DNA of 64,000 nucleotides from Dyella humicola (GCF_026283945.1 NZ_JAPDPC010000001.1:434001-498000); one strand, 5' to 3'; shown: positions 38,958 to 48,053, numbered from the stretch's first letter. Numbers and translations are program-made. The notes: generated from the sequence alone by a model not told the origin.

Positions 38958-41486
38958 ATGTGCGCGATGAGCACGCCGCCGTCCTTCCCGATCACCCCCC
39001 TGCTGCCCGAGATCAGCGCCTCGCTCGCGGAACATCCGCGCCTGGTGTTGGAGGCGCCCCCGGGCGCCGGCAAGACCACGCAGGTACCCCTGGCCTTGCT
39101 CGGTCAGCCGTGGCTGGCCGGAGCCAGGATCCTGATGCTGGAGCCGCGCCGCATCGCCGCGCGTGCGGCCGCGCAATTCATGGCAATGCAGCTCGGTGAA
39201 GAGGTCGGCCAAACGGTTGGCTACCGCATCCGTTTCGAGTCGAAGGTAAGTGCCGCCACGCGCATCGAAGTGGTCACCGAAGGCATCCTCACAAGGTTGA
39301 TCCAGGATGATCCCGAGCTCAGCGGTTTCGGCATCATCCTGTTCGACGAATTCCACGAGCGTCATCTCGCTGGTGACCTCGGCGCCGCCTTGGCGCTCGA
39401 CGTGCAAGGCACGCTGCGACCCGACCTGCGCATCATGGTGATGTCGGCCACGCTCGACGGCGAGCGCATTGCCCAATGGCTGGATGCGCCACGCATCAGC
39501 AGCCCGGGTCGCAGCTTTCCGGTACGCGTGGAGTATCCACCGGCACGCGTGCAGGAAAGCCTGGAGCATCACCTCGCACGCATCGCTCGTCAGGCCTTGG
39601 AAGAAAACGGTGGCGACGTACTCGCCTTCCTGCCCGGTCGTCGCGAGATCGCACGCACCCAGGCTGTGCTCGAGCAGTCGCTTGCGCGTGACGACGTAGA
39701 AGTCGTCGCGCTGCACGGCGAACTCTCGCTGGCAGAGCAGCAGTCTGCGTTGAATCCTGCCGAGCCGGGCATGCGGCGCATCGTGCTGGCTACCAACGTG
39801 GCCGAATCGAGCGTCACCTTGCCCGGCATTCGCGCGGTCGTCGATAGCGGCCTTGCGCGCGAACCGCGCTTCGATCCCAACTCGGGTTTCACGCGGCTGG
39901 AAACCGTCAATATCTCGCAGGCCTCTGCCGATCAGCGTACGGGTCGCGCCGGCCGCGTCGCCGAAGGCAACGCCTATCGCTTGTGGCCACAAAGCAAACG
40001 CCTCGACGCCTCGCGCTCGGCCGAGATCGCGCAAGCCGAATTGTCAGGCCTGGCGCTTGAGCTGGCGGCATGGGGCATCACGGCAAACAGCGGTAGTGAT
40101 CTGCCCTGGCTGGATGCGCCACCCGTCGGCGCGCTCGCCCAGGCGCGCGAGTTGCTGGTGCAGCTCGCCGCGCTGGCGCCCGATGGGCGCATCACCGCGC
40201 TGGGCCGCGAGATGCTTGAACTGGGCGCCACGCCGCGCCTCGGTGCCGCCGCCTTGCGCGCCGCACCCGAACTGCGTGCATTGGTCGCCGATCTGCTCGC
40301 GCTGATGGAAGCGCGCTCGCCACTGCGCGGCGAGCAGGCGCGCAGCGACGACTTCCGCGCGCGCGTCACCGCCCTGCATGCATGGCGCGATCGCCGTACA
40401 GCAGGTGCGCGGGGCGGTGCCGATACGGGGGCGCTGGCCGCGATCGAACAGGCGAGTAAGGGCTGGCGTCGCCGACTGGACGTACGCTCGGCCGCCAGTG
40501 GCATGCCTGATAGTCACGCGGTGGGCGATCTGCTGATGCATGCGTTCCCCGATCGCGTGGCACGCCGCGACGAGAGCAATCCGCTGCGATATACCCTGGC
40601 CAATGGCCGTGGCGCGCGTCTGCATGAAAACACCGCCTTGCATGGCGAACCGTGGCTGGTGGCGCTCGATCTGCGTTTCGAGGCGCGCGACAGCCTGATT
40701 CTGGCTGCGGCACCGCTCGATCCGCGCGTACTCGAACGTGACTATCCGTTGCAGTTCAGGCGCGAGCGCGTGTTGCGTTGGAACGACGAGCGCAATGCGG
40801 TCGAAGCCTTCGAGGAACAGCGGTACGCCGCGATCGTGCTGGAGCGTCGCAGTGTGCCGGTGAAACCGGAGGATGCCTTGCCTGCCTTGATCGCTGCCGT
40901 GCGCGCCAAGGGTATCGACGCCTTGCCGTGGAGCGAAAACGCCCGTCGCTTACGCGCACGCATGCAGGCACTCCGTGCGTGGATGCCAGAGCTTGGCCTG
41001 CCGGATATCTCGGACGCTGCATTGCTCGACACAGTCGATGACTGGCTTTCGCCCTATCTCAACGGCAAGCGCCGCCTCGATGCCTTGAGCGCGGAAGAAC
41101 TCTCGCAAGCGCTCGGCACGTTGTTCGACTACGAACAGCGGCGCCTGCTCGATGCCCAGGTACCCGAAAGCCTCACGGTGCCCAGCGGCATGAGTCGTCG
41201 CCTTGAGTACGCCGAAGGCGAGCCACCCGTGCTCGCCGTGAAATTGCAGGAGCTGTTCGGCTTGGCCGACACGCCGCGTGTTGCCAACGGACGCATTCCC
41301 GTCACCTTGCATCTGCTGTCACCCGCCGGGCGCCCGATCCAGGTCACGCAGGACCTGAAGGGTTTCTGGGAGCGTACTTATCCTGAAGTAAAAAAAGAGC
41401 TCAAGGGTCGCTATCCCCGCCACCCGTGGCCGGATGATCCGTGGACCGCAGTGCCGACGCATCGGGCCAAGCCGCGGGGTACCTGA
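38958..41486 (+). CDS. hrpB: ATP-dependent RNA helicase HrpB (DExH-box)
   Basis: An 842-residue DEAH-box helicase: Walker A APPGAGKTTQ, motif II DEFH in ILFDEFHERHL, motif III MSATLDG, motif VI QRTGRAGRVAEG, and the C-terminal HrpB-specific domain ending RYPRHPWPDDPW. Despite the name it is unrelated to type III secretion. The cellular role is unclear (RNA metabolism). Starts at 38958 or nine bases later (MSTPPSFP) are both possible. There is no evidence for co-transcription with the T2SS beyond orientation. Confidence 0.95.
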   Translation: MCAMSTPPSFPITPLLPEISASLAEHPRLVLEAPPGAGKTTQVPLALLGQPWLAGARILMLEPRRIAARAAAQFMAMQLGEEVGQTVGYRIRFESKVSAATRIEVVTEGILTRLIQDDPELSGFGIILFDEFHERHLAGDLGAALALDVQGTLRPDLRIMVMSATLDGERIAQWLDAPRISSPGRSFPVRVEYPPARVQESLEHHLARIARQALEENGGDVLAFLPGRREIARTQAVLEQSLARDDVEVVALHGELSLAEQQSALNPAEPGMRRIVLATNVAESSVTLPGIRAVVDSGLAREPRFDPNSGFTRLETVNISQASADQRTGRAGRVAEGNAYRLWPQSKRLDASRSAEIAQAELSGLALELAAWGITANSGSDLPWLDAPPVGALAQARELLVQLAALAPDGRITALGREMLELGATPRLGAAALRAAPELRALVADLLALMEARSPLRGEQARSDDFRARVTALHAWRDRRTAGARGGADTGALAAIEQASKGWRRRLDVRSAASGMPDSHAVGDLLMHAFPDRVARRDESNPLRYTLANGRGARLHENTALHGEPWLVALDLRFEARDSLILAAAPLDPRVLERDYPLQFRRERVLRWNDERNAVEAFEEQRYAAIVLERRSVPVKPEDALPALIAAVRAKGIDALPWSENARRLRARMQALRAWMPELGLPDISDAALLDTVDDWLSPYLNGKRRLDALSAEELSQALGTLFDYEQRRLLDAQVPESLTVPSGMSRRLEYAEGEPPVLAVKLQELFGLADTPRVANGRIPVTLHLLSPAGRPIQVTQDLKGFWERTYPEVKKELKGRYPRHPWPDDPWTAVPTHRAKPRGT

Positions 41487-41586
41487 CCCCGCGGCATCGA
41501 TTGGCGCGCGTAGATTCGAGTCAGCGCGACCGATTCGCTTGTCACATCGCACTGTTCCGCGTAGATCCGGCCCGCGATTCCGTTTC

Positions 41587-42480
41587 TTATCGACGGTTCA
41601 GTACAACACGGAAGCCCTGGTCGGGGCCCGCGCCATTCGCCGCCAGGCTGCCGCGGAACGCGGAAGCGGCGCTGAAGTCGGCGCCCATCCAGCCGCCGCC
41701 CTTCCAGACTCGGCCGTAGCCACTTGAACTTCCTTGCGGATCGGTGACATGGGCCTGCAGGTCGCCGCTCCAGTCCCAGCACCATTCCCTGACGTTGCCC
41801 GACATGTCGTAAAGCCCCAGCTCGTTGGGCTTCTTGCTGCCGACAGGCTTGGGTTGATCATGATTCTGCTCGATCGCGGGCCAGCTCCACGCGCCCGATA
41901 GGTCTTCATCGCCCGAGTTTCGCCAATACCAGGCGACGTCATCGATGTCGTCGCTGCCGCTATAGGTGTAACTCTGGCTTGACTGACCACCACCTGCGGC
42001 ATATTCCCATTCTGCTTCGGTCGGCAGTCGGTAACCGTTAGCCCCTGGGTTGATCGTGACCTTCCATCTTGCATGGTCGAGATAACCAAATCTCGGGTCG
42101 GGCTGATTGTTTGGGTCCTGCTTGGCCTTGTCGATGTTGTAGTACGGCCTCAAGCCCTCTTTGATGCTTCGCTTGTTGCAGTACTCGATGCTGTCGTACC
42201 AGCTCACCATTTCTACCGGCAGATTGTCGCCCTTGAATTTCGACGGGTTGCTATCCATCACGTCGAGCCACTCTTTTTGAGTGACGTCGTATTTGCCGAT
42301 ATAGAAGTCCGAGACGACGACACCGGTTCCGTAGTAGTTGGATGTGGTGTTTTTAAACGTGCCGCCCTTGACCCGTACGAAGTTGGCAGGCACGTCTCTC
42401 GCCGAGGCGCGGGCAACGTGGGTGATGGCCATCAAGATGGCGACCATCGCGATGGCCATAAAAACGAATGGTTTCTTCAT
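41587..42480 (-). CDS. Secreted SUMF1/formylglycine-generating-enzyme domain protein
   Basis: A 297-residue exported protein: N-terminal signal (FVFMAIAMVAILMAITHVARA-SA), then a single SUMF1 (FGE-sulfatase) domain with FVRVKGGTFKN, VTQKEWLDVM, YRLPTEAEWEYA, GLYDMSGNVREWCWDW and GFRVVL. The active-site cysteine pair of true formylglycine-generating enzymes near the C-terminus is absent (the segment is FRGSLAANGAGPDQGFR), so a structural or binding role is more likely than Cys oxidation. It neighbours a GH11 xylanase on the same strand and may be a T2SS client. The interval 41487-41586 is empty. Confidence 0.87.
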   Translation of the reverse strand: MKKPFVFMAIAMVAILMAITHVARASARDVPANFVRVKGGTFKNTTSNYYGTGVVVSDFYIGKYDVTQKEWLDVMDSNPSKFKGDNLPVEMVSWYDSIEYCNKRSIKEGLRPYYNIDKAKQDPNNQPDPRFGYLDHARWKVTINPGANGYRLPTEAEWEYAAGGGQSSQSYTYSGSDDIDDVAWYWRNSGDEDLSGAWSWPAIEQNHDQPKPVGSKKPNELGLYDMSGNVREWCWDWSGDLQAHVTDPQGSSSGYGRVWKGGGWMGADFSAASAFRGSLAANGAGPDQGFRVVLNRR

Positions 42481-42619
42481 CGAGAGCCTGCGTATTCGGG
42501 TCGACGACCCGCATGCATGTGAACGACACATTCCCGGATGAGCCGCGGCATCGGGTGTCCGCCACATCGGCGGCATCCGGCACGCGTCGAACTCTCCGAA
42601 TCGCCCTTTGAAAGGCATA

Positions 42620-42646
42620 AAGCCGGCGGCTCGCGGCCGCCGGCTT
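42620..42646 (-). terminator. Terminator of the xylanase gene
   Basis: Perfect 11-bp arms AAGCCGGCGGC (42620-42630) and GCCGCCGGCTT (42636-42646) enclose a 5-nt loop, 31 bp after the xylanase stop. On the minus strand the stem is followed by TATGCCTTTC. It isolates the xylanase transcript from the SUMF1 gene. Confidence 0.85.
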
Positions 42647-42677
42647 CAGCGTTTTCAACACACCTTCACGGGACTCC

Positions 42678-43349
42678 TTACCACACCGTCGCGTTTACCT
42701 GGACGCTGGCGCCGTTGTATGCCTCGGTGGCCAGGATCATGTAATTGAACGTACCCATATTCATGCCCAGGCTCTTCCAGTGGCTGAAATGGTTGCCCGT
42801 GGTGACGGTGCCGTTGGCGCCGATCGATGCGCCGCCCCAGGCATCCAGGTACTGCTCGAATGTCGCGGTACCAATGATGGAGGGCTGGTTCACTTGCTGG
42901 TGTTCATACGTGCTGTAGCTGTGTCCATCGCTGGTCACACTGCCTTTATACGTGGCGTTCCCCGTATAAAGCGAACCGAACTCGGTGATGTAATATTCGA
43001 CGAGCGGGTTGGTGGTCCAGCCGTAGACAGAGATAGTGTTATAGCCGCTGGCGGAGCCCACGTTGTAGCCGACGCTCATATTCCCGCCAGTACTCCAGCC
43101 CTTGCCGCCCACCACATCACTGACACCCGACCAGGTGATGGCGTAATTGCCGGCATAGGTGGAAGCCTGGGGAAACGTCATGGTGGCCGAGCCGCCACTG
43201 CTATACAGCGAATAGTAGTAGCCGTTATTCGTGCCGGTACCGTTGTTGCTTACCGACTGGGCGTTGGCTGCCATCGAAGCGCCACCCGCTATGAGGGCGC
43301 AGAGCATTGCTTTTTGAACGCGCGACGAAACGAACGTAATTGCGTGCAT
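42678..43349 (-). CDS. Secreted GH11 endo-1,4-beta-xylanase
   Basis: A 223-residue enzyme, signal peptide cleaved near ANA-QSV (30/31), leaving a single GH11 jelly-roll domain of about 193 residues with no carbohydrate-binding module. Catalytic glutamates are E118 in NPLVEYYITEFG (nucleophile) and E209 in MILATEAYNG (acid/base); GGKGWSTG and ISVYGWTTNPL are family signatures. It hydrolyses xylan in the medium, almost certainly through the T2SS encoded nearby. GGGGA before ATG 43349 sets the start. Base composition looks lower in GC than neighbours, hinting at acquisition. A xyl-box-like palindrome lies upstream. Confidence 0.95.
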   Translation of the reverse strand: MHAITFVSSRVQKAMLCALIAGGASMAANAQSVSNNGTGTNNGYYYSLYSSGGSATMTFPQASTYAGNYAITWSGVSDVVGGKGWSTGGNMSVGYNVGSASGYNTISVYGWTTNPLVEYYITEFGSLYTGNATYKGSVTSDGHSYSTYEHQQVNQPSIIGTATFEQYLDAWGGASIGANGTVTTGNHFSHWKSLGMNMGTFNYMILATEAYNGASVQVNATVW

Positions 43350-43586
43350 ACGAATTATCCCCGTTCCTTGAGGGCGTGCGACAACGCCACCACAGCAAGC
43401 GCTGTAGCGCACCGACGCAGCCGTCAATTGCTTTCAAAGTAGACGCATCGCCACCCGTAACGGGCAGCCCCCGTATTACCTCCCCGGCCGATGGCTCGAA
43501 GAGCGGTGCAACACTCGGCTCAAGAGCCGATGTTGGCGCTGATCTTTGTCTCGGCGCGACGCCGAGGTAGACGTGGAACCCAGTAA

Positions 43587-43600
43587 TGTTAGCGCTACCT
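43587..43600 (-). promoter_or_regulatory. xyl-box-like operator (AGGTAGCGCTAACA)
   Basis: Read toward the xylanase, 43600-43587 is AGGTAGCGCTAACA, with core palindrome TAGCGCTA. From memory, the xanthomonad xyl-box recognised by the LacI-type repressor XylR is TGGTAGCGCTAACA, so 13 of 14 bases agree. It lies 238 bp before the xylanase start, so either the promoter is distant or it also serves another transcript. A weaker relative, TGTTGGCGCTGATC, is at 43531-43544. Confidence 0.6.
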
Positions 43601-43948
43601 TTAGTCGCGCTTGAATCTAGGCACGGCTTTTTATCGGAGTCAACGAATCGACGATCGACAGCGGCGCATCAGAGTTCAATTCGCGAACTGCGACACATTC
43701 TTGGACGTGCCGGACATCCAGTCCCCTGCGAAGTGGCGTTGCATGGGCGTCGCCGCATTCATCGGCGTGGATTCGAGGATGATTTTGAGCATCCTGTCCG
43801 GCTTGCGCGGCGCCGCGCGCTGCCGGGTTTCTTGGTGCAACCATCGGGTAGCAATACACTGCAAATCGAAAGCATGTGAGGTCGCCGGTAGTGCGATCCA
43901 ATGCATTGGCTGCTTCAAGTGTTGGCGGACCAGCGCATGGGGATACTG

Positions 43949-44515
43949 ATGAAACCGCGTTTTGTCATATCGATGGCATTGGCGATCGCTTGCCCGTGGG
44001 TGGCGCCATGCCCGGCGCAGAGTGTTCAGGCAAAAGCCGTTCATGCCGGTGGCGCCTCGACTGCGTATGGGAGCAAGGTCGGCAGGAAGGCCAGGCCCGT
44101 CCGGTCTCCATTGGATCTATCGCTGAGCCGGTGGCCGCCATCAACGTCGATATCCAGCCAGGGGTATCACCCACCGCTGATCGATCCTCTGTATAAGGCA
44201 GGCCGACTCGACGCGGGTCTCCCGGCTGGCTCGGCGTACCTACGGCCCAGCTTGCCGTTGTTCGCGCCAGCGGGCCCAACGGGGTTGGTGAAAGCTTCCA
44301 GAGCCGCGCTTGATTTCGCTGCGAGAGCGGTCTTGTCCATTGCCGAGTTCCGACGCGGCAATACGGCATGGCAGCCTACATCGCCCACTCCAATCTACAT
44401 TGCGGGCGATTACCCGACCGCGCGAACAGCCGCTGCTGCGAGTTGCCAGGCCAGTGCACCCGCAGTCGCTGGCGCCTCATGTCTGGGCTACTCGCAGCCT
44501 GTTTGGCCGCCTTGA
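43949..44515 (+). CDS. Possible exported protein of unknown function
   Basis: An ORF of 188 residues whose N-terminus MKPRFVISMALAIACPWVAPCPAQS looks like a signal peptide, with GGGGA six bases before the ATG. The rest is Ala/Pro/Ser-rich with several cysteines near the C-terminus and no domain that I recognise. Codon choice is mixed and other frames compete over the same DNA, so it could be a frameshifted remnant. It is listed at low confidence. Confidence 0.35.
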   Translation: MKPRFVISMALAIACPWVAPCPAQSVQAKAVHAGGASTAYGSKVGRKARPVRSPLDLSLSRWPPSTSISSQGYHPPLIDPLYKAGRLDAGLPAGSAYLRPSLPLFAPAGPTGLVKASRAALDFAARAVLSIAEFRRGNTAWQPTSPTPIYIAGDYPTARTAAAASCQASAPAVAGASCLGYSQPVWPP

Positions 44516-44749
44516 GAAATCCAGGAGGCTGCCCGCTTGGAAACTGCAATAAGGCCACCGTTCTAGCGTTGCAGGCGGCGTTGATCCAAGCCAAGTTTCG
44601 GTCGCGATCGCTTTGGGTCAGCACTGGCGACCATCATTCACGCGTGTAGACTCCGACGAAGTCACCGACGTCCCCAGCGGTGCCGGGCAGGATCCTTGGC
44701 TTGGCGCGCCACTGACAGCAGAGCGTTTCCTCCATCCGAGAGGTACTCC

Positions 44750-46732
44750 ATGTTGATGCGATGTGTTGCCTTCGTGCTTCTCTTTATGATGCTTGCGCCC
44801 GTATCGGCAAAGGACGCTCCGACACCTGCGCCCAACATCACGGTGAAGGCCGATGCCCAGCGCACTACGTCAACGGGGACGCAGTTTGTCGTTCCGGCGG
44901 ATTGGACGATTCACACGCATGGCAACAAGATCACGCTGAATCCGCCCGAGCCCGGCTCGCAGGTGGTGCTGGTGGATGTGAAGGCGGCGGATGTGGACGC
45001 GGCGGTGGCCGCGGCTTGGAAGATCTATGGGCCCGCCAAGACCTGGCCGCTGCATGTTGCTACCGACAGTGCACCGCGCGACAACTGGGACCAGATCAAG
45101 GTTTATAACTACGAGACCTCGGCCAACGACAAGCGCGACGTGACGGCGATTGCGTACCGGCGCGATGGTGCCTACACCGTGCTTATCTATGACGTCGCCA
45201 ATGCGGTGGGCGAGAAGCGCGCATCGCAGCTGCGCGCCATTTCGGATCGCTTGCTGCCGAAGGGCTATAAGCGCGAGACGTTTGCCCACAAAAAGGCACA
45301 TCCCCTGGATGTCGAGCGCGTCGAAGCGCTCAAGGCGTTCGTGGAAGAAGCGCGCAAGGCCTATGACGTGCCGGGCGTGGCCATCGGCCTGATCGACCAC
45401 GGCAAGGTGGTCTTCGCGGGCGGTCTTGGCGTGCGCGAGATCGGCAAGCCCGAGCCGATCGACGCCGATACGCTATTCATGATTGCCTCGAACACCAAGG
45501 CGCTCACCACGCTGATGCTCGCGCGCGAGGTGGACCAGCATCGGTTCGATTGGGATACGCCGGTGACCCAGGTGATGCCATCGTTCAAGCTTGGGGATGC
45601 CGACACGACGCGCCAGGTGCTGATGCGCCACCTGATCTGCGCGTGCACAGGCATGCCGCGGCAGGACATGGAATGGTTGCTCAATAGCCGCGATGCCACG
45701 CCGGACACCGTGTTGAAGGCACTGGCCGGCATGCAGCCGACGAGCAAGTTTGGCGAACTGTTCCAGTACTCCAACCTGATGGCCGCCGCCGCCGGCTACA
45801 TCGGCGCGCACGTGCTGTACCCGCATATGGAACTCGGCGCGGCCTACGATTTTGCCATGCAGAAACAGGTGTTCGATCCGCTGGGCATGCACCTGACCAC
45901 GTTCGATTACGATCGCGCGCTGCTTGCCGATCATGCGACGCCGCATGGCCTGGATGTCGATGGCCATACCGCCGTGGCCAATATGGGGATCAACAACTCG
46001 ATTCGTTCGGCGCGACCGGCAGGTGCCGCCTGGAGCGCCGTAAGCGACATGCTGCGCTATATCCAGATGGAGTTGGATAACGGCCTGCTTCCGGATGGGC
46101 AGCGCTACGTGTCGGAGGCTGCGTTGCTGGAGCGGCGCAAGGCGAATGTGGCCATGGGTACGACGGCCAGCTACGGCATGGGGCTGATGGTCGATCACAC
46201 CTGGGGCGTGCCGGTGGTCCATCACGGCGGCGACCTGACGGGATTCCACTCCGACATGTTGTGGTTGCCGGAGCAGGGCGTGGGCGCCGTGATCCTCACC
46301 AACGCCGATGCGGGCGTGTTCATTCGTGGCCCGTTCCAACGCCGTTTGCTGGAGGTGTTGTTCGATGGCAAGCCGCTGGCACAGGGTGACATCGATGCCG
46401 GCGTGAAGCGGCTCAAGGCGCAGATTGCGGCGGAGCGGAAGCGCTTGACGGTGCCTGCCGATCCCGCCGACGTCGCCAAACTGGCGAACAACTACCAGAA
46501 CGCGGCGCTTGGTAGCATCCAGGTGCAGCACGACGACAAGCATACCGCGTTCGACTTCGGCGTCTGGCATAGCGACGTTGCCTCGCGCAAAAACGACGAC
46601 GGCTCCGTCTCGTTCGTGACTATCTCACCGGGCGTGGACGGATTCGAATTTGTTGTTGCCGGCAAGCCCGACGGCCGCAAGCTGGTGTTGCGCGACGGGC
46701 AGCATGAGTATGTTTACGACGCGGTGAAGTAG
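44750..46732 (+). CDS. Periplasmic serine hydrolase (class C beta-lactamase fold)
   Basis: A 660-residue exported protein. The signal peptide ends near VSA-KDA. Residues 20-180 form a separate N-terminal domain of unknown type; 190-560 is the penicillin-binding/beta-lactamase fold with S247-N-T-K250, YSN and HHGGDLTGFHS as active-site motifs; a C-terminal beta-rich domain (about 570-660) resembles the lipocalin-like tail of such esterases. Members are D-aminopeptidases, esterases or carboxypeptidases; the substrate is unknown. GAGAGGTACTCC before ATG 44750 sets the start. Confidence 0.9.
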   Translation: MLMRCVAFVLLFMMLAPVSAKDAPTPAPNITVKADAQRTTSTGTQFVVPADWTIHTHGNKITLNPPEPGSQVVLVDVKAADVDAAVAAAWKIYGPAKTWPLHVATDSAPRDNWDQIKVYNYETSANDKRDVTAIAYRRDGAYTVLIYDVANAVGEKRASQLRAISDRLLPKGYKRETFAHKKAHPLDVERVEALKAFVEEARKAYDVPGVAIGLIDHGKVVFAGGLGVREIGKPEPIDADTLFMIASNTKALTTLMLAREVDQHRFDWDTPVTQVMPSFKLGDADTTRQVLMRHLICACTGMPRQDMEWLLNSRDATPDTVLKALAGMQPTSKFGELFQYSNLMAAAAGYIGAHVLYPHMELGAAYDFAMQKQVFDPLGMHLTTFDYDRALLADHATPHGLDVDGHTAVANMGINNSIRSARPAGAAWSAVSDMLRYIQMELDNGLLPDGQRYVSEAALLERRKANVAMGTTASYGMGLMVDHTWGVPVVHHGGDLTGFHSDMLWLPEQGVGAVILTNADAGVFIRGPFQRRLLEVLFDGKPLAQGDIDAGVKRLKAQIAAERKRLTVPADPADVAKLANNYQNAALGSIQVQHDDKHTAFDFGVWHSDVASRKNDDGSVSFVTISPGVDGFEFVVAGKPDGRKLVLRDGQHEYVYDAVK

Positions 46733-46747
46733 GTGCGTGCCCCTGCT

Positions 46748-46827
46748 CGTCATTCCAGCGAAAGCTGGAATCCAGTGACCTTGCTCGGCCCTCAAGGCAC
46801 TGGATCCCAGCTTTCGCTGGGATGACG
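46748..46827. repeat. Full family C inverted-repeat element
   Basis: Two 30-nt arms (46748-46777 and 46798-46827), beginning CGTCATTCCAGCGAAAGC and ending GCTTTCGCTGGGATGACG, are nearly perfect complements around a 20-nt centre. Each arm also contains its own small CCAGC/GCTGG hairpin. This is the most complete copy; shorter relatives are at 18867 and 23652. It sits between two plus-strand genes and may block read-through. Confidence 0.85.
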
Positions 46828-46866
46828 CTTGTTGACGGTCCTCTTAGGTGGTCGAGGTAATACGTG

Positions 46867-47229
46867 ATGTCGAAGCTCATCAAGCCGCTATGTGTCGTCG
46901 CAAGCTTGCTCGCCGCATCGACCGCCTCCGCGGACACCCTCAACGTGCCGCAGATTCAACTGGCCGGAACCATCAAGCAAAACTATCAGTGCGACGGAGG
47001 CAAGTCGCTGCAGGTGACCTACCTTAACGCCACGAACGGCCAGAGCTTTGCGTTGCTGGCCGTCGAAGGCAAGCCGCTGCTCTTCGTCGATACCATCGCT
47101 GCTTCGGGTGTCAGATATCAGGCGGGTCGCTACGTATGGTGGAGTAAAGGCAATAACGGCGACCTTTACGATGCCATGCAGGGCGTGGGTGCAGCGCCCA
47201 TAGTAGCGGGCTGCTCGGCGTCGCCATGA
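46867..47229 (+). CDS. Secreted MliC-like (lysozyme inhibitor) protein
   Basis: A 120-residue exported protein with a signal peptide (VVASLLAASTASA-DT). The mature part has the MliC/DUF family layout: YQCDGGKSLQVTYLN, FALLAVEGKPLLFV, ASGVRYQAGRYVWWSKGNNGDLYD and a final Cys, so C-x-C pairing is likely. MliC proteins inhibit c-type lysozymes; here it is soluble rather than a lipoprotein. ATG 46867 is used; GTG 46864 is three bases earlier. GAGG lies upstream. Confidence 0.82.
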   Translation: MSKLIKPLCVVASLLAASTASADTLNVPQIQLAGTIKQNYQCDGGKSLQVTYLNATNGQSFALLAVEGKPLLFVDTIAASGVRYQAGRYVWWSKGNNGDLYDAMQGVGAAPIVAGCSASP

Positions 47230-47245
47230 ACCCACGCGTTCCGCA

Positions 47246-47929
47246 CTAGCCGCGCGTGAAATAGGCGAATGCCTGCTCGACGGCCGCATGGGCATCTCCG
47301 TCGATGATGGCGTTATGGGCCACGACCACGCGGACGAAAGGCCACGCGAGAATGCGCTCGGCACTGGCACGCGCAGCGTGACGGTCCTTGACGACCAGGC
47401 GAATGGTTCGCGGTACCGCCAGTCGGTTCCTGACGTCGGTCAGCGCTGCGAAGGCTCTCGCCGTGAAGGGCAGATCACCTTGCCACCATTGGCATAGGTC
47501 GGTGACGATGAGGGTGCGCGACGCTTTGTGAAACCACACGGTTTCATTCCCGAGTGGAATCCCGTCGAAAAAGATCTGGTCCAGCTCCTGCGCCCATGCG
47601 GGCTCGGGCGATCGGCTGAGTTCGCGCATGCCCCGCAGATCGGGTCGCTTTTGCAGTAGGCCGGGAGCGCCGTACAAGCTGGCATCGGGAAATGCCGCAA
47701 GACATTCCGTGGCGAACAGATGATGGGTCTTACTGGGCGCGACGATGTAGCGGACGGTGCCTATCTCGGCGAGTTGCTGACGAACCTCCGGCGATAAAGG
47801 CACCGGAGAATGCAGCCACAGCGACCCGTCGCGAAGCCGCACAACGGTCATGCGCGACGATACGCGCAGGCCACTCACCACGAAGTCATGTTGCACGTGC
47901 CAGAGATCGGCTGTGATCGCCTCGAGCAT
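47246..47929 (-). CDS. DUF4336 domain protein (metallo-beta-lactamase-like)
   Basis: A 227-residue cytosolic protein of the DUF4336 type: LWHVQHDFVVSGLRVSSRMTVVRL at the start, then LHSPVPL, VAPSKTHHLFA, LYGAPGLL and ARTLIVTDL-like strands that mimic a metallo-beta-lactamase fold with a degenerate metal site. The function is unknown. GGAGG ten bases upstream of ATG 47929 decides the start over a TTG at 48040. The gene is divergent from a TetR regulator, with two copies of an ATACC-N4-GGTAT dyad between. Confidence 0.85.
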   Translation of the reverse strand: MLEAITADLWHVQHDFVVSGLRVSSRMTVVRLRDGSLWLHSPVPLSPEVRQQLAEIGTVRYIVAPSKTHHLFATECLAAFPDASLYGAPGLLQKRPDLRGMRELSRSPEPAWAQELDQIFFDGIPLGNETVWFHKASRTLIVTDLCQWWQGDLPFTARAFAALTDVRNRLAVPRTIRLVVKDRHAARASAERILAWPFVRVVVAHNAIIDGDAHAAVEQAFAYFTRG

Positions 47930-47994
47930 GATGGTTTCGCCTCCTGTCTGCGTGCCGATGGCGCAAAGGGCCGCACCACCGTATCCGTCGTATC

Positions 47995-48053
47995 CATACC
48001 GATAGGTATGTAGACTCGCATTCGGGTTCGCCAAGGTCAATACCTATGGGTAT
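47995..48053. promoter_or_regulatory. Two TetR-type operators
   Basis: CATACC-GATA-GGTATG (47995-48010) and ATACC-TATG-GGTAT (48040-48053) share the same dyad with the same 4-bp centre, 43-45 bp apart, i.e. close to four helical turns. The second ends nine bases before the TetR start codon. The first lies 66 bp before the DUF4336 start. Such duplication is characteristic of the autoregulated TetR divergent arrangement. Confidence 0.75.

Larger units (their letters stand above)
43350..44749. other. Poorly coding region upstream of the xylanase and serine hydrolase
   Basis: About 1.4 kb in which no reading frame is convincing throughout. It contains the xylanase promoter region (43350-43600), then several overlapping short frames on both strands (for example 43676-44044 minus, 43965-44369 minus, 44368-44649 plus, 44376-44624 minus) with no recognisable domain and mixed codon use. 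The best single candidate is 43949-44515. The pattern suits a decayed gene or accessory DNA. No direct or inverted repeats at its borders were seen. Confidence 0.4.

Noticed and set aside
38958..41486. HrpB as part of a type III (hrp) secretion system
   Set aside because: The product is a DExH helicase; the shared name is coincidental and no hrc genes are present.
41587..42480. SUMF1 protein as an active formylglycine-generating enzyme
   Set aside because: The catalytic cysteines near the C-terminus are absent and no sulfatase gene is nearby.
43676..44044. Minus-strand frame of 122 codons
   Set aside because: No ribosome-binding site, no domain, His/Arg-rich composition typical of an antisense frame.
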